From positions 16,135,064 to 16,199,063 of the forward strand of contig OX463841.1 in NCBI GenBank assembly GCA_949825065.1: DNA of 64,000 nucleotides, in the 5' to 3' direction. The DNA is from Odontocerum albicorne (Eukaryota; Arthropoda; Insecta; Trichoptera; Odontoceridae). A program made the position numbers and the translations under genes. Positions 10,609-20,591 of the stretch are shown here, piece after piece. The notes under the pieces were generated by a model, which ran no database searches, was not told the origin of the DNA, and saw nothing but the letters and a program-made list of their open reading frames with translations. The stretch's first letter is position 1, and the number at the start of each line of letters is the position of its first letter.

Positions 10609-10989
10609 CACGCCTAAAAATTAGGGCCTTTAATATAATATTTGCGAGAAGCATCCCACAGTTTATTTCGCATTTAACTGAGTAGTTTATTTATGTTTTT
10701 ACTATGTCTTTTGTTACTGTATTGATAAAAATACTGCTATCATAAATTCAGTTTTGTTCAATATTTACGGTATGGACAATTTAATTTTTTTTGCATAACA
10801 CGCCAAAAATTAGGGCCTTTAATATAATATTTGCGAGAAGCATCCCACAGTTTATTTCGCATTTAATTGAGTAGTTTACTTTTGTTTTTACTATGGATTT
10901 TTGTTACTGTATTGATAAAAATACTGCTATTATAAATTCAGTTTTGTTCAATATTTACGGTATGGACAATTTAATTTTTTTTGCATAAC
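10609..10989. repeat. Tandem duplication, 2 copies of about 190 bp
   Basis: The block starting at TTAGGGCCTTTAATATAATA (10621) recurs at 10810, and the two copies are almost identical up to the poly-T and GCATAACA at their ends. The few differences suggest a recent duplication. Confidence 0.92.
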
Positions 10990-11054
10990 AATTTTTACAG
11001 GTCTTCCACTGAAGGTTGCACATTTTTTAAAGAATCATCTTCATGTAATTATAC

Positions 11055-11625
11055 ATTATGTTGTTTATAGTTAAGGCATTAACGTTGTGGAGGTTTAAAG
11101 ACATTGTAATTTATTTTTATCAAACACTGTTTATTCCACTTTTTTGTGACGGTATAACCCTACCGGTTTCAAGGCTTTCACCTCATCTTTAGGGGAGCGC
11201 AAACAAGACTAAATGCTGTTCGAACTGGTACCGATATACACGCTTCAACGGTTGGAGGCTGAGGGGTGAGGGAGGCATGGGACAATTTCGGCCAAGAGCG
11301 GAGAGATTTTTGGGAAATAACTGTTCAACAGATGTTCGGATCGGTGTACTGACCTAGAAATTTCTAGGGCCTCTAATCTGTCCAATTTATTTCCGTTACT
11401 ACTGATATGTAAGAATTTGGCATCATCGATAGAAAAAAGTATGGTTTTCACGGTGACAATGATTAGCCATTTCAGAATAAATTAGAGGATTTGTTAAGGC
11501 GGATTGGTGTTCACGAAATCTCTTTCTTCTTTCTTCAAAAGATCTTCCTGTCTTTCCTGTATAGAAATTATCACAGTCAGCATATAAAAGTTTATACATT
11601 GTCTATCTGCAATATCATCAATTAA
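11055..11625 (-). pseudogene. Penelope-like element: GIY-YIG endonuclease end plus 3' tail
   Basis: This is the most informative copy of the family. On the minus strand from about 11612 to 11250 the translation shows YKLLYADCDNFYTGKTGRSF then EERRKRFREH, a SEMANHC segment, then SIDDAKFLHISSNGNKLDRL followed by EALEI. That is the layout of the GIY-YIG endonuclease at the C-terminus of Penelope-like reverse transcriptases (YIG changed to YTG, the Arg after it retained). A single extra T in a T-run near 11433 shifts the frame between the SEMANHC and SIDDAK segments. The non-coding tail follows to 11055. The reverse transcriptase is absent. Confidence 0.82.
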
Positions 11626-11711
11626 ACTCCCTGACTTATGCTTTTAAAAATGTATCGTTAATCTTCAAAATTGAATTAATCTGTGTGATTTTTTTTGTGT
11701 TATTACAAAGT

Positions 11712-11930
11712 ACTATTATTATTATTAGAGAAGTAGTGCGTAACCTGGCGGTGTGGAGGTCGTCCAAATATATTCATCATTCTGTCGTGTAGCTCATGCC
11801 CTAAGTTATAGGTATCTTTATACAACCGAATACTAGGAGAAAAATGCCTGTATCATTCGATGGGAGTAGCACAGAGCGGGATTTGAATCGATGACCTTCC
11901 GCACCGAAGTCTAGTGCGTTACCGTCATTT
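11712..11930 (-). repeat. SINE-2 copy, tRNA-derived
   Basis: The minus strand gives GGTAACGCACTAGACTTC then GGTCATCGATTCAAATCC, a B-box-like element, followed by a body with TAGTATTCGG and TATAAAGATACCTATAAC. The copy at 13262-13478 is closely similar, and the plus-strand copy at 57715-58060 shares head and body. Confidence 0.72.
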
Positions 11931-12360
11931 ACTATCCATGCAGTGAGACTCTGGAATCAGTTACAAACCAATGTAAGACTCGCTCCGTCCTTGGCATGCT
12001 TTAAGAAGCGACTGAAAAATCTTTTAATTTCTAGTCAGTAAAATAACGTGTTTCATTCTTGATTTTTCTTTTCCTTTCCTCTCCACCATCCCTTCCTTTC
12101 CTTTTGATTGATGATATCTCACTTTACATGAAAAATAATCTTCGAGTGATTGTCCGTTTTTGTGGGGTTCGTGGGCATGTGCTCACGTATATGTTTATGG
12201 ATTTCGTGCTGATGGATAGTCATTTGAATGATTTATGCGACCACGTAACTTGCTTCATTTACTTTTGTCTGGTTGGCTGGAAGAGATTGTCGCCTGGCAA
12301 TAAGCCCGCCAGATTGTTTTTGCTGTAAAAGTTTTAAATATTGTAAATAAAATGTATGCT
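11930..12360 (+). pseudogene. LINE-D copy 2: C-terminus and 3' UTR
   Basis: It encodes VHAVRLWNQLQTNVRLAPSL then ACFKKRLKNLLISSQ and a stop at about 12038. The 3' UTR runs to GTCTGGTTGGCTGGAAGAG, the stem-loop TTGTCGCCTGGCAA and an AATAAA near 12345. It is 5'-truncated and abuts a SINE-2 copy. Confidence 0.82.
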
Positions 12361-12361
12361 A

Positions 12362-12441
12362 AGTAATACGTAATGTTTTCTGATATTTTGTTGTGTGAGT
12401 TTTGTTAATGTTTATACTTTTTGTATCACGCATTTCATATT
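12362..12441 (+). repeat. Dispersed repeat, copy 1 of 2
   Basis: The sequence around TTAATGTTTATACTTTTTG and TATCACGCATTT is repeated at 14622-14707. The family is unknown. The element at 12442-13190 begins where this similarity ends. Confidence 0.6.
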
Positions 12442-13190
12442 TGAGGAGGTAACATTAAATAAATTATTATGTCCATCGGATACAAAAATTAGTTGATAAA
12501 GCAGATTTTTTTTATCGACGGAGCCGTTTAACATTTTCATTTAAATGAAAAAAGGACATAAATCATTTTAAGAACATAATACAAAAACAGTATTTTTTCA
12601 AAAAGAATCTTGTCCAGGCTTCAAACCAATTAAAAAAGATCATGTCCGAATTGAACAATCATAGCTTTCCCATTGTGTCTAACTTCACACCAGTTCACCA
12701 GCAACTGTCAGTTTTAAATCGTACATGCAGTGTTATGTCATTATACAGCTTTATCTACCTACATATATTTATATGTTAGTTTTAGAGTAATATTTCTTCT
12801 TATTTTGTTAACATTTTACATATTTTATTTGATTAAAATTAAAATAAATTACTCTACCCAATTATCTTTTGATTATTTTTTGCAACACTTGTATAATATT
12901 TTTGAAATCTAACAAAAAACATCATATCCCAGACCTGTTCAATCAAAAAAGATTAAAGTAGAATTGTTCATTCTAAAAGGATTATTTCCATATTTTAAAC
13001 TAGAATAACTATTTTAATTATCACGATTCGATTTTAAACAACAAATCAAGTCAACTGAAGCGATTTTAAGGATTTCAGATATTTTTACAATGAATTATTA
13101 TTGCGTGTATTTTTAACGCAAATAGTTTTTTTGCTATTTCCCAACATTCTGATATGGTGGGCCTGTTCTTTTTTTAATATTACCTCCTCA
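12442..13190. mobile_element. Candidate DNA transposon with TGAGGAGG inverted ends
   Basis: The left end TGAGGAGGTAACATTAA and the inverted right end TGAGGAGGTAATATTAA match at 16 of 17 positions and enclose about 750 bp of AT-rich sequence with no transposase frame. The left edge coincides with the end of the dispersed repeat shared with 14622. No clear target-site duplication was resolved, so the superfamily is open. Confidence 0.5.
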
Positions 13191-13261
13191 CTTGTGCTAG
13201 TTAATGTTTTCGTTAATCTTCAAAACAGAATTAACCTATGTGATTATTTTTATGTTACTAC

Positions 13262-13478
13262 AAAGTAGAGGAGTAGTGCGTAACCAGGCGGTGTGGAGGT
13301 CGTCCAAATATATTCACCATTATGTCGTAGCAGACTAAAGTTATAGGTATCTTTATACATCCGAATACTAGGAGAAAAATGTCGGTGTCATTCGATAGTA
13401 GTAGCACATAGCGGGGTTCGAATCGATGACCTTCCGCACAGAAGTCCAGCGCGTTACCGTACGGCAATGTATCATAAG
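13262..13478 (-). repeat. SINE-2 copy, tRNA-derived
   Basis: On the minus strand GGTAACGCGCTGGACTTC is followed by GGTCATCGATTCGAACCCC, a well-kept B box. The body matches the copy at 11712-11930 and both share about 50 nt of 3' flank. The 76-codon minus-strand frame over it is not a gene. Confidence 0.78.
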
Positions 13479-13489
13479 TAAAAATCATT

Positions 13490-14070
13490 CAGCCAGAAGT
13501 CATTTTGCAAGTATGAGTAACACGCTCTGTATTACACAACTTATGTAGTGGTATTAGTTTTAGAATGCCACACGATTGGTTCGCATAGAGCGCAAAGTTT
13601 GTATTGTTGTTAAAATACTCGGTGATTAGAAAAACATTACCATGCCTAAATTTTTGTCAAATATAATGTATAATTAAATTTTTTTCGATAGCTTAGAATG
13701 TACTTTGTTATAGCTAGAATTTAGTATCACTCCATCCACTATTATTTTAAAACTTTATTATTTGGCATTGTAATTATGATACGAGTACATTAATATGTTA
13801 AATAATCTTACATTCATTTTATTTTTATGTGCAATCTAATTAAAGCTGACAAACATTTTTACTTTATAATACTTGAACTTATATTTATTTTTAATCTTGA
13901 AAAACTTCATTATTGTAATTTAACGTTTCCAAGATTCTGTCATGCCATAACAATAATTAATATGTGAAATAAACTTATTGTCATTTTATTTTTATGATTA
14001 TTACAATTTTAACTAACAGCATTTTTAATTTACAAAACGTATTTGTTAATTTCAATGTTTAATTATATAA
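13490..14070. other. Unassigned AT-rich sequence
   Basis: Very AT-rich, with several CATTTTATTTTTATG-like blocks repeated loosely at about 13815, 13980 and nearby. No coding content was recognised. Confidence 0.35.
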
Positions 14071-14073
14071 TTT

Positions 14074-14512
14074 TTAAAGAACACTATCTGGAAAAACAAG
14101 TTATTGAACATCCAAAGCAAGGTGAGACATACAAGACCTGTGTCCGCCCCATAATGACATACAGCATAGAGTCCAGAGCCGACACTGTCAGAACCAAAAA
14201 TCTCATTCGAACCAGCGAAATGAAGGTACTCAGGAGTATCGCTGGCAAAACCCTTCGTGATAGAGTACGAAACACAGAAATCCGAAGAACGTGCGAAGAT
14301 ATTGTCAGATGGGGACGACAGAGAAGAAGGTTCTGGAACGAACACGTATCCAGAATGGCGGAACCATGAGCCGTAAGAATGGCCAGGGACAGTATCCCCC
14401 AAGCAAGCCGACCTCCAGGACGACCTCCTAAAAGATGGAAAGACAGCTGGCAGTCGACCTCATAAGAGGCAAACAATGATGCAGGACCATAACAGGCCTA
14501 AAATAAGAAGTT
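14074..14512 (+). pseudogene. RTE-alpha copy: LINE C-terminal fragment
   Basis: The translation reads NTIWKNKLLNIQSKV (short leader), YKTCVRPIMTYSIESRADTV, RTSEMKVLRSIAGKTLRDRV, EDIVRWGRQRRRFWNEHVSR and PPGRPPKRWKDSWQSTS. That is the post-reverse-transcriptase end of an RTE-like LINE. A stop at 14368 (ACCATGAGCC) and small frameshifts inactivate it. It ends in a short AATAAGAAG tail. Confidence 0.85.
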
Positions 14513-14621
14513 ATTTTAATATTTTTTTGCTTTTTCACTTCATTAAAAAAATAAAGGGACAAGTTTTTGTAAACGCACTGTTACTCACACTAATGCAAAA
14601 TGACTCTTCAGGCTGAACGAT

Positions 14622-14710
14622 CTATAGTACGTTATGTTTTCTAATACTTTTTTGTGTGAGTTTGGTTAATGTTTATACTTTTTGTATCACGCATTTTGTA
14701 TTTATGTGTA
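14622..14710 (+). repeat. Dispersed repeat, copy 2 of 2
   Basis: Matches 12362-12441 across TTGTGTGAGTTTGGTTAATG and the TATACTTTTTGTATCACGC block. It has no coding content. Confidence 0.6.
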
Positions 14711-14714
14711 CTTT

Positions 14715-15485
14715 AAATTTTAGTTTAATTTTTTACTACTGTTACTATTTTTAATGGTTAAAAACGATCGTACATTGAACTAAAGAAAAAAATTAAATAC
14801 TGATGGATACTAGGAAGACAGGAATAAGAAGTGAGAGAGGTCCATAGTCATGTATAATATCAAACACTCTCTCTAATCCATTCTCCGTTTATTCATCCCG
14901 TGTGTCAAAGAGGCCTCAAACTCATCTTCTTTTGAAATTCTAAATCAAATTATCATTTTCATTCATACATTGTAACTGAATCACCTCAGAAGTTCTTTGC
15001 TTAATCTGGTCGTTGGTTTACACCTCGAAATTCAGCAAAAGGAAATCTTTTTTTATAAAGAACTCAAAACTGTGAACTGAAACTGCTTGTTACACCTTTT
15101 TTTCTTCAATTTCAACACCTTAAGTCGTGAGCATAATTGAATTGATAAAATAGCCAAATCAAATTTGAACTGGCGCGATGTAAAGAGCAAAAACGACTTC
15201 CTGAGGACTAGTTTTTCATTGTCTAGGCGTGTCTATATACTTAAAAATAAATTGCTTTAATCATAAACATTATACTTTATCAATGTTACTTCATTTTTAA
15301 ACCGCACAACAAATAATACCGTATTCATTTTGAAATCAAAACATAAAAAATATGATTATAATATTTAAATAAAACAAATTGAAAAAAGCAACTTGTTTTA
15401 CTTAAGTAATACAGGCTGTTCTATTAATTAATTATTTTTGCGTTAGTCTATTTCTTTGTATTATAGATTTTAATTCAAATGACAC
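14715..15485. other. Unassigned sequence
   Basis: No recognisable coding frame, SINE head or LINE end was found. Low-complexity A/T runs are frequent. Confidence 0.35.
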
Positions 15486-15489
15486 GTAC

Positions 15490-15935
15490 AATTTTTCCGC
15501 CTAGAATTCGGGGGTATATGATTACGATTATATGATTACCTATGACTACGGTCATATCTATTACTATAATAAAATAAAATAAAATTTATTATTTTCATTT
15601 ATAAGATAATACAATATAAATATTCCTGTTATCATTATTCATACAATTAAACTCACTTTATATGTTATCATACCAAATAGTCTATGATTTAATAGTATAT
15701 GTTACATAAATCTTTGGTCATTCTTTCAAAAAGAGAGAAAAAAAAAACTTTCTGATATGCTCCGATCGTCTCCCTTTGGTGTGTTATCAGATCCAGTACA
15801 GAGGTGTGCCGGTGAGTTTACTAGTGTACAACGGCTCACTATATTAAAAAAAAAAACAGATCGACACAGCTTCGCTTTCCAACTAAATTGACGTTAGAAT
15901 GGCGAAGAGATCCTCGACTACGAGGTCCAGCAACG
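15490..15935 (+). repeat. SINE-2 body, interrupted
   Basis: It matches 57835-58060 from TTCCGCCTAGAATTCGGG through GGTCATATCTATT and CAACGGCTCAC to GACACAGCTTCGC. Compared with the uninterrupted copy (57880-57895), about 155 bp (15562-15719) are inserted after TATCTATT. The insert begins with an AATAAAATAAAAT run. The tRNA head is missing. Confidence 0.65.
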
Positions 15936-15949
15936 ATCGAACGAAATGG

Positions 15950-16440
15950 TGGATTAAACATACATACACCATCACACCATCTCTCTGTCGGGGTATACAG
16001 AGAAGACAGCTCGCTAGATTTTCCTATCTCGACACACATACACCTCTACATCTATATACTTTATCATACAACTCATGACTTTACTGACTTTCTAAGTTTT
16101 CCTCATTTAAAATATCATTTATTTTATCAAACCATACTCTTTTTGGTCTTCCTCTCACACGCCTTCCACTCAAATTTGCACTTTATATATGTTTTGTTAG
16201 TATTTCTTCATTCACTCGTTCCATATGCCCAAACCATATCAGCGTACTCTTCTTCATTTTATTTAACACGTCAGCCTTAAGTTTACATTCATCTCTTATC
16301 ACTTCATTCCGTATTCGGTCATACATTGTCACTCCATGTATTGTTCTCAATGTACGTAAAAAAACGTAACAGGTAACATAAATCAAATAATAGTTTTTTT
16401 TTTTGGACTTGACTGTATGATACTTAAATAAAATCTGCAA
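15950..16440 (-). pseudogene. RTE-beta copy: LINE C-terminal fragment
   Basis: The minus strand encodes VTMYDRIRNEVIRDECKLKA then DVLNKMKKSTLIWFGHMERV, the conserved block after the reverse transcriptase in this RTE-like family, and continues with KKSMV-type sequence. The 3' tail on the left includes the ACACCATC and CTGTCGGGG blocks that recur at 50285-50345. Confidence 0.75.
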
Positions 16441-16474
16441 TAATGGACGTATTTACAACGATTTAGAGTGAGGT

Positions 16475-16515
16475 ACGGTATAACCCTACCAGTTTCAAGG
16501 CTTTCACCTCATCTG
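16475..16515 (-). repeat. Penelope-like tail fragment
   Basis: A 40-bp piece reading CGGTATAACCCTACCAGTTT then CAAGGCTTTCACCTCATC matches the core of the family tail. It has no flanking family sequence. Confidence 0.6.
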
Positions 16516-16894
16516 TATTCAAAGTAGCAAAAGAAATGCAAAATTACTATCGAACTAAATTTTAAAATTATACTTCAATACATAACAATAGGGTCGAAAC
16601 GTTTTCATCCCAAACAATTCAGAGCGTGTATGAACTGATACCAAAGAAAATTCTTTATAGACATCATGTAATGTCGTTTGATTTTTGCTGAGCTTTTTTT
16701 CCCTTCTTTTGAAAAAAAAACTTGATAAAAGCGCGATATTCAAATTTTTAACATTTCAAAATATAACGAAACAACACGTATTCTATCGGCTCTAGTTTCT
16801 GACATACTGTTGAAGGTAGTGATATCAAATTTTAACCGTAACATTGCCTGACTATGCAATTGACGTGCCCTAGTTAGACCGCGCAAGCTAGACT

Positions 16895-16944
16895 TTTGAC
16901 AAGCTAGACCGTGTATTTGTCCATACACGGTCTAACTTGTCAAA
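16895..16944. repeat. Hairpin with 22-bp arms
   Basis: TTTGACAAGCTAGACCGTG followed by TAT pairs with ATACACGGTCTAACTTGTC followed by AAA across a 6-nt loop, with one mismatch. Its role is unknown. It may be the core of a small inverted-repeat element. Confidence 0.75.
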
Positions 16945-17339
16945 AACTTTTGAATCCTAGTGGTTTAAGTTGTTGTACAAAATGAGTTACCACCATCGGA
17001 CAACACGATACCATCAAAATCGAATAACAAGGTGAAGTGGCGAAATAATTCGAAAATCTTGCAATTGAAGATGACGAAAACTCAGATCTCCTAAAAAATT
17101 AAAACTGACGGCTATCAAAATGAACACTCCATAACATGTTATATAAATGGAGGAATAAGAAACAAGGAAATTCAAGCACCGATTGAGAAGCAAAATGCTC
17201 ACATACTTTTTGCAGTGCAATGCCAAAAAAAGCGGAATATTAATTAGATACATATATCTCACGCATTTTGTAAAAACATATAATATGTAACATACATACG
17301 TATAGTAAACTTGCTAACATTAACTATTACATTACATGT

Positions 17340-17682
17340 TGTTTATATGTTGTTTATAGTTAAGGCATTAACGTTGTGGAGGTTTAAAGACATTGTAATT
17401 TATTTTTATCAAACACTGTTTATTCCACTTTTTTGTGACGGTATAACCCTACCGGTTTCAAGGCTTATCTGTTGAACAGTTATTTCCCCAAAATCTCTCC
17501 GCTCTTGGCCGAAATTGTCCCGTGCCTTCCTCGCCCCCCAGCCTCCAACCGTTGAAGCGTAAACAGCATTTAGTCTTGTTTGCGCTCCCCTGAAGATGAG
17601 GTGAAAGCCTTGAAACCGGTAGGGTTATACCGTCACAAAAAAGTGGAATAAACAGTGTTTGATAAAAATAAATTACAATATT
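17340..17682. mobile_element. Penelope-like tail, full foldback copy
   Basis: The left arm runs from GTTTATAGTTAAGGCATTAA through the ACCGGTTTCAAGG core (17448-17462). The middle (17468-17560) is the coding end (KISPLLAEIV in translation). The right arm (about 17575-17682) is an inverted copy of the left with CTGAAGATGAGGTGAAAGCC, ACCGGTAGGG and AAGTGGAATAAACAGTG. The two arms could pair over about 80 bp. Confidence 0.72.
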
Positions 17683-17689
17683 CCATTAC

Positions 17690-18105
17690 AGCTAAAAAAT
17701 ACTAAGTAGATTAAGTAATACAATATCAGGTTTGGGATAGTTATAATGAAATGCAATGATGCATGACACTCATTCGATATCAAAAGTTTTCTATAATGAT
17801 GATGAATGAGAATGATTATTTGTTCTAAAATTGGGGCCAACAATAAAACAATGAAGCGTCGAACAGTTGGTCCAAGTATTGCGTCACCGAGCGACAATAA
17901 TGATTATTGCTGGAAGACATCTCGTAAAAGGAATTATCGAGGCTTTTTTAAAGACTTTTGTAAAATATTAGCGTTTTGTAAAATACATACATACCACCAA
18001 ACATTTAAAAATGTAAAAGTGTTCAGTCTTATTCTTATGTAACGTACACTTCAATAAATCTAAATTGATGATTAGGAAATATTATATAAAAGAGCGTTGT
18101 CAGAA
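17690..18105. other. Unassigned sequence with an unidentified 78-codon frame
   Basis: A plus-strand frame (17806-18042) is open for 78 codons, with a basic start region (KTMKRRTVGPSIASPSDNND). No family was recognised and nothing else supports expression. Confidence 0.2.
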
Positions 18106-18109
18106 TACA

Positions 18110-18240
18110 TTATTGTATTCAGCTTCACTTATCGAGCCTTCGACTTAAAAACCACTGGAAAAGAACTCACAATAAGTCATGACACGTGTTGGCAACACTA
18201 CCGCATGTTAAAAAGCAAGAGCATTCGCACAAATACACCA
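18110..18240. repeat. SINE-1 fragment
   Basis: TATCGAGCCTTCGACTTAAA and the following AACCACTGGAAAAGAACTC match the SINE-1 body at 2160-2205. The tRNA head was not found. Confidence 0.5.
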
Positions 18241-18244
18241 TTTC

Positions 18245-18910
18245 CATTTTGGAGTAGGCAGATAAGACAGAGCGCCATACTTTCTTAACTCAACACATAT
18301 ACACCTCTACACTTTCTCATACGAATACCATCATCCTGTCGTGTTACTCTTGACCGAGCATCGTGACTCCCACGATAGGCTTCGACGACACCTTTCCATC
18401 GATCCCTGCACTCTGCGGCTCGAAGGGCAGTTGTTATATGTAGACCAGTTGCGTCTCTCACTTGGTGAGTCCAATGCATTGGGATTCCTCCTTTTGTGCG
18501 TCGTCCATCCACGCCTCCAGTAACCACAAACCCTTTCAAACTGTCTCCTTGGCCCAGGAGCAATGTGCCCGAAGAATCGGATGGCTCGTTTTTATTTTTC
18601 ATACAACTTATCTGATTTCTTTCACTTTCTATCTTTACTTCTTTCAAAATATCATTCAATTGATCCAAATATGCTTTTCTTGATCTTCCTACACCATGCG
18701 TTCGACTCATTTGCACTGTATTGTCCTTCATTCCTTAACCATCTCAGAGTGTTCTTCTTCGTCTTATTTAACACATCAGCCTTAAGTTCACGTTTATCCC
18801 TAATTACTTCATTCCGTATTATGTCATACAATATTACCGCATGAACTTTTCTCATTGCATGCATTTCTAGAGTAGTTATTCGACTCCTTTCAGTTGCCAT
18901 TTCCACGATT
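18245..18910 (-). pseudogene. RTE-beta copy split by RTE-gamma
   Basis: The right part (18600-18910) on the minus strand encodes AVILYDIIRNEVIRDKRELK then ADVLNKTKKNTLRW and a VQMSRTHGVGRSRKAYLDQL segment. The left part (18245-18325) holds the family 3' tail (ACACCTCTACACTTTCTCAT). The two parts are joined in the uninterrupted copy at 16015-16180, showing that the RTE-gamma block between them is an insertion. Confidence 0.7.
18326..18599 (-). pseudogene. RTE-gamma copy 2 nested in RTE-beta
   Basis: The minus-strand translation includes GDSLKGFVVTGGVDGRRTKG, then HWTHQVRDATGLHITTALRA and AECRDRWKGVVEA, matching copy 1 at 2549-2815 and extending further 3'. It is flanked by CATACGAA (18318-18325) and CATACAAC (18600-18607), a plausible 6-8 bp target-site duplication. 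Confidence 0.75.
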
Positions 18911-19129
18911 TGTATAGTTATTTGAAAAAAAAAATAACAATTCATATAAAACAATTGTGTGACAATTGACACCCCAAGATTTTATGTTAAGGAAATGCTT
19001 ATGTGGTTTCTTACGTAATTAAACATAATATAACTTTTTAAATAAATCTCACTTTAATTATTACATCTTTGATTCGTTTTCTTGGTTAATATGTTCATAA
19101 AAAACTCTTCTGAGCTCAGTCATTGTCAT

Positions 19130-19470
19130 TCATCCATATCCGTGTTTGAACTGGTATGTGAGAAGTCACTCTTAACTGGAGCTGTCTAGTCCCCTGCTGT
19201 CAAGCAAAGTGCAAAAAATAATACTCTTAATGTACAATATGTATTTGTGATCCCCATGACATCGAGTGAGTTTTCGAAGGATGTCGTTATTTTCAAAGGA
19301 CTAGCATTCATTTTTGCAGTGTTGTTTAAGAGTTTGAGGACGATCTAGCATTACTCCCAGGTATCGAGGGGCATAGCATGGTTCCAACTGAAATCCTTCT
19401 CGTATGACTTTCTAATTATATTTCAGATTTGCATCGCGATTCCGAACATGATATGAGCAATATTTTGCTA
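19130..19470 (-). pseudogene. LINE reverse transcriptase palm-thumb remnant
   Basis: The minus strand reads EGFQLEPCYAPRYLGVMLDR then PQTLKQHCKNE, and after a stop NDILRKLTRCHGDH. The YLGVxLDR and NNILRKL blocks are typical of the segment after the active site in one group of arthropod LINE reverse transcriptases. Several stops and small indels are present and no flanking parts were found. Confidence 0.7.
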
Positions 19471-19479
19471 TCGGAATCA

Positions 19480-19910
19480 TTGCAATAACCTTTTAAGTTA
19501 TTTTTTTAAGGTTCTGGAAACAACTTGACAGTTTCAAAATAAAAGCTTTGTTTATGAACAATTTGTAAGACTATACAGTATTTTCAGAAAGTTTACGAAT
19601 GTGATCAATTACTTCAAATTGATTTTATAAATTAATGTTATATTTTTTCTTGTTTCAGGTAAGATTTCATCTTCTCACTCTTCTGTTTTGAAACAACTTC
19701 TTAGAAGAAAAAAACGTAAGGGCTTTTTTTTTAATTATTGATGTATGTCTGATACCAATATCTTATTATAGTTAGTAAGTAAAGCCTGCCGTCCAGCCCA
19801 GAGGTTACGGGTTCTATTTAAAAAAAAACACGTATTCATTATTGATCGCTTATACTAATATCCTGTATCACAACATGTTATACGTCCTATCGTATAGTTT
19901 ATTTAATTTA
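19480..19910. other. Mostly unassigned; tRNA-SINE trace near 19780
   Basis: CCAGCCCAGAGGTTACGGGT followed by TCTATTT (about 19793-19820) looks like the B-box part of a SINE-E head in plus orientation. The rest of the stretch gave no match. Confidence 0.3.
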
Positions 19911-19919
19911 TGTAAAATA

Positions 19920-20150
19920 ATCTAGTCGACTTGCTCCTAAATGTCATTTTTTTCCAACCAACTAGACAAAAGTTAAATAAATACAAGTAGTCACACAACA
20001 GCAAAGAAAATCAAATTGTTATTAAAAAAAATTACGCAATATCAATAAATAACCACAATAAAAGTTACCAATCAGTGGAAAAAGAAAGAAATTTTGGATA
20101 GGAAAATCAAATTGAAAGTCAAACACATAGCATTGCTGAAATTAAAATTA
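19920..20150 (-). repeat. Degraded LINE-D 3' end
   Basis: TTCCAACCAACTAGACAAAA, then a TAAATACAAGTAGTCACA block, then a GAAAAAGAAAGAAATTTTGG block, follow the order of the LINE-D 3' UTR at 23885-24110 with heavy divergence. Confidence 0.45.
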
Positions 20151-20207
20151 TCATCAACAAGCAAGTAAATGTGTCACTGTATATTTTAATGATTTTATAT
20201 TGAACAT

Positions 20208-20590
20208 GATAGATGCATTTGAGACGTGGTGCTGGAGATGGGTGATTCGTATCCCTTGAACTGCGAGGTGCACCAACAACGTCTCATTCATTCAATAATT
20301 AAAGATTACTAAAGACTTTCAACAACACGAAACGTTAAGAATTCTTAGATACTTAAGGTATGTTATCAGAATGAATAACGAGTGTCTGAAAAAAAATCTG
20401 ATGATCACGGGGGCAATGGAAAGAAAGCGGGTGAGAAGAAGGTGCTAAAAGATGGATGAACCAAATGAAGGAGTTAAATAGATCCTCTTTGAACACTGCA
20501 CTCAATGTCCAGGACCAGGAAGGATGGAGACAGGTGGTACACCAGGTTCAAGTCATAGCAGAATACCACGATTCTAAGCATTGAGCAAGA
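20208..20590 (+). pseudogene. RTE-gamma copy 3
   Basis: The translation starts FETWCWRWVIRIP and shows CTNNVSFIQ, then LRILRYLRYVIRMNNECLKK, a VRRRC segment and further downstream HCTQCPGPGRMETGG in a shifted frame. This is the same post-reverse-transcriptase region as 2549-2815. Stops and frameshifts are numerous. Confidence 0.65.
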
Positions 20591-20591
20591 G

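Noticed and set aside
12059..12328. 89-codon frame in the LINE-D 3' UTR
   Set aside because: It lies after the true stop of the LINE-D protein and is not conserved in the other four copies.
17570..17655. Confident hammerhead ribozyme call
   Set aside because: The core wording is suggestive, but stem II is separated from the core and stem I does not form by eye, so it is kept only as a finding to test.
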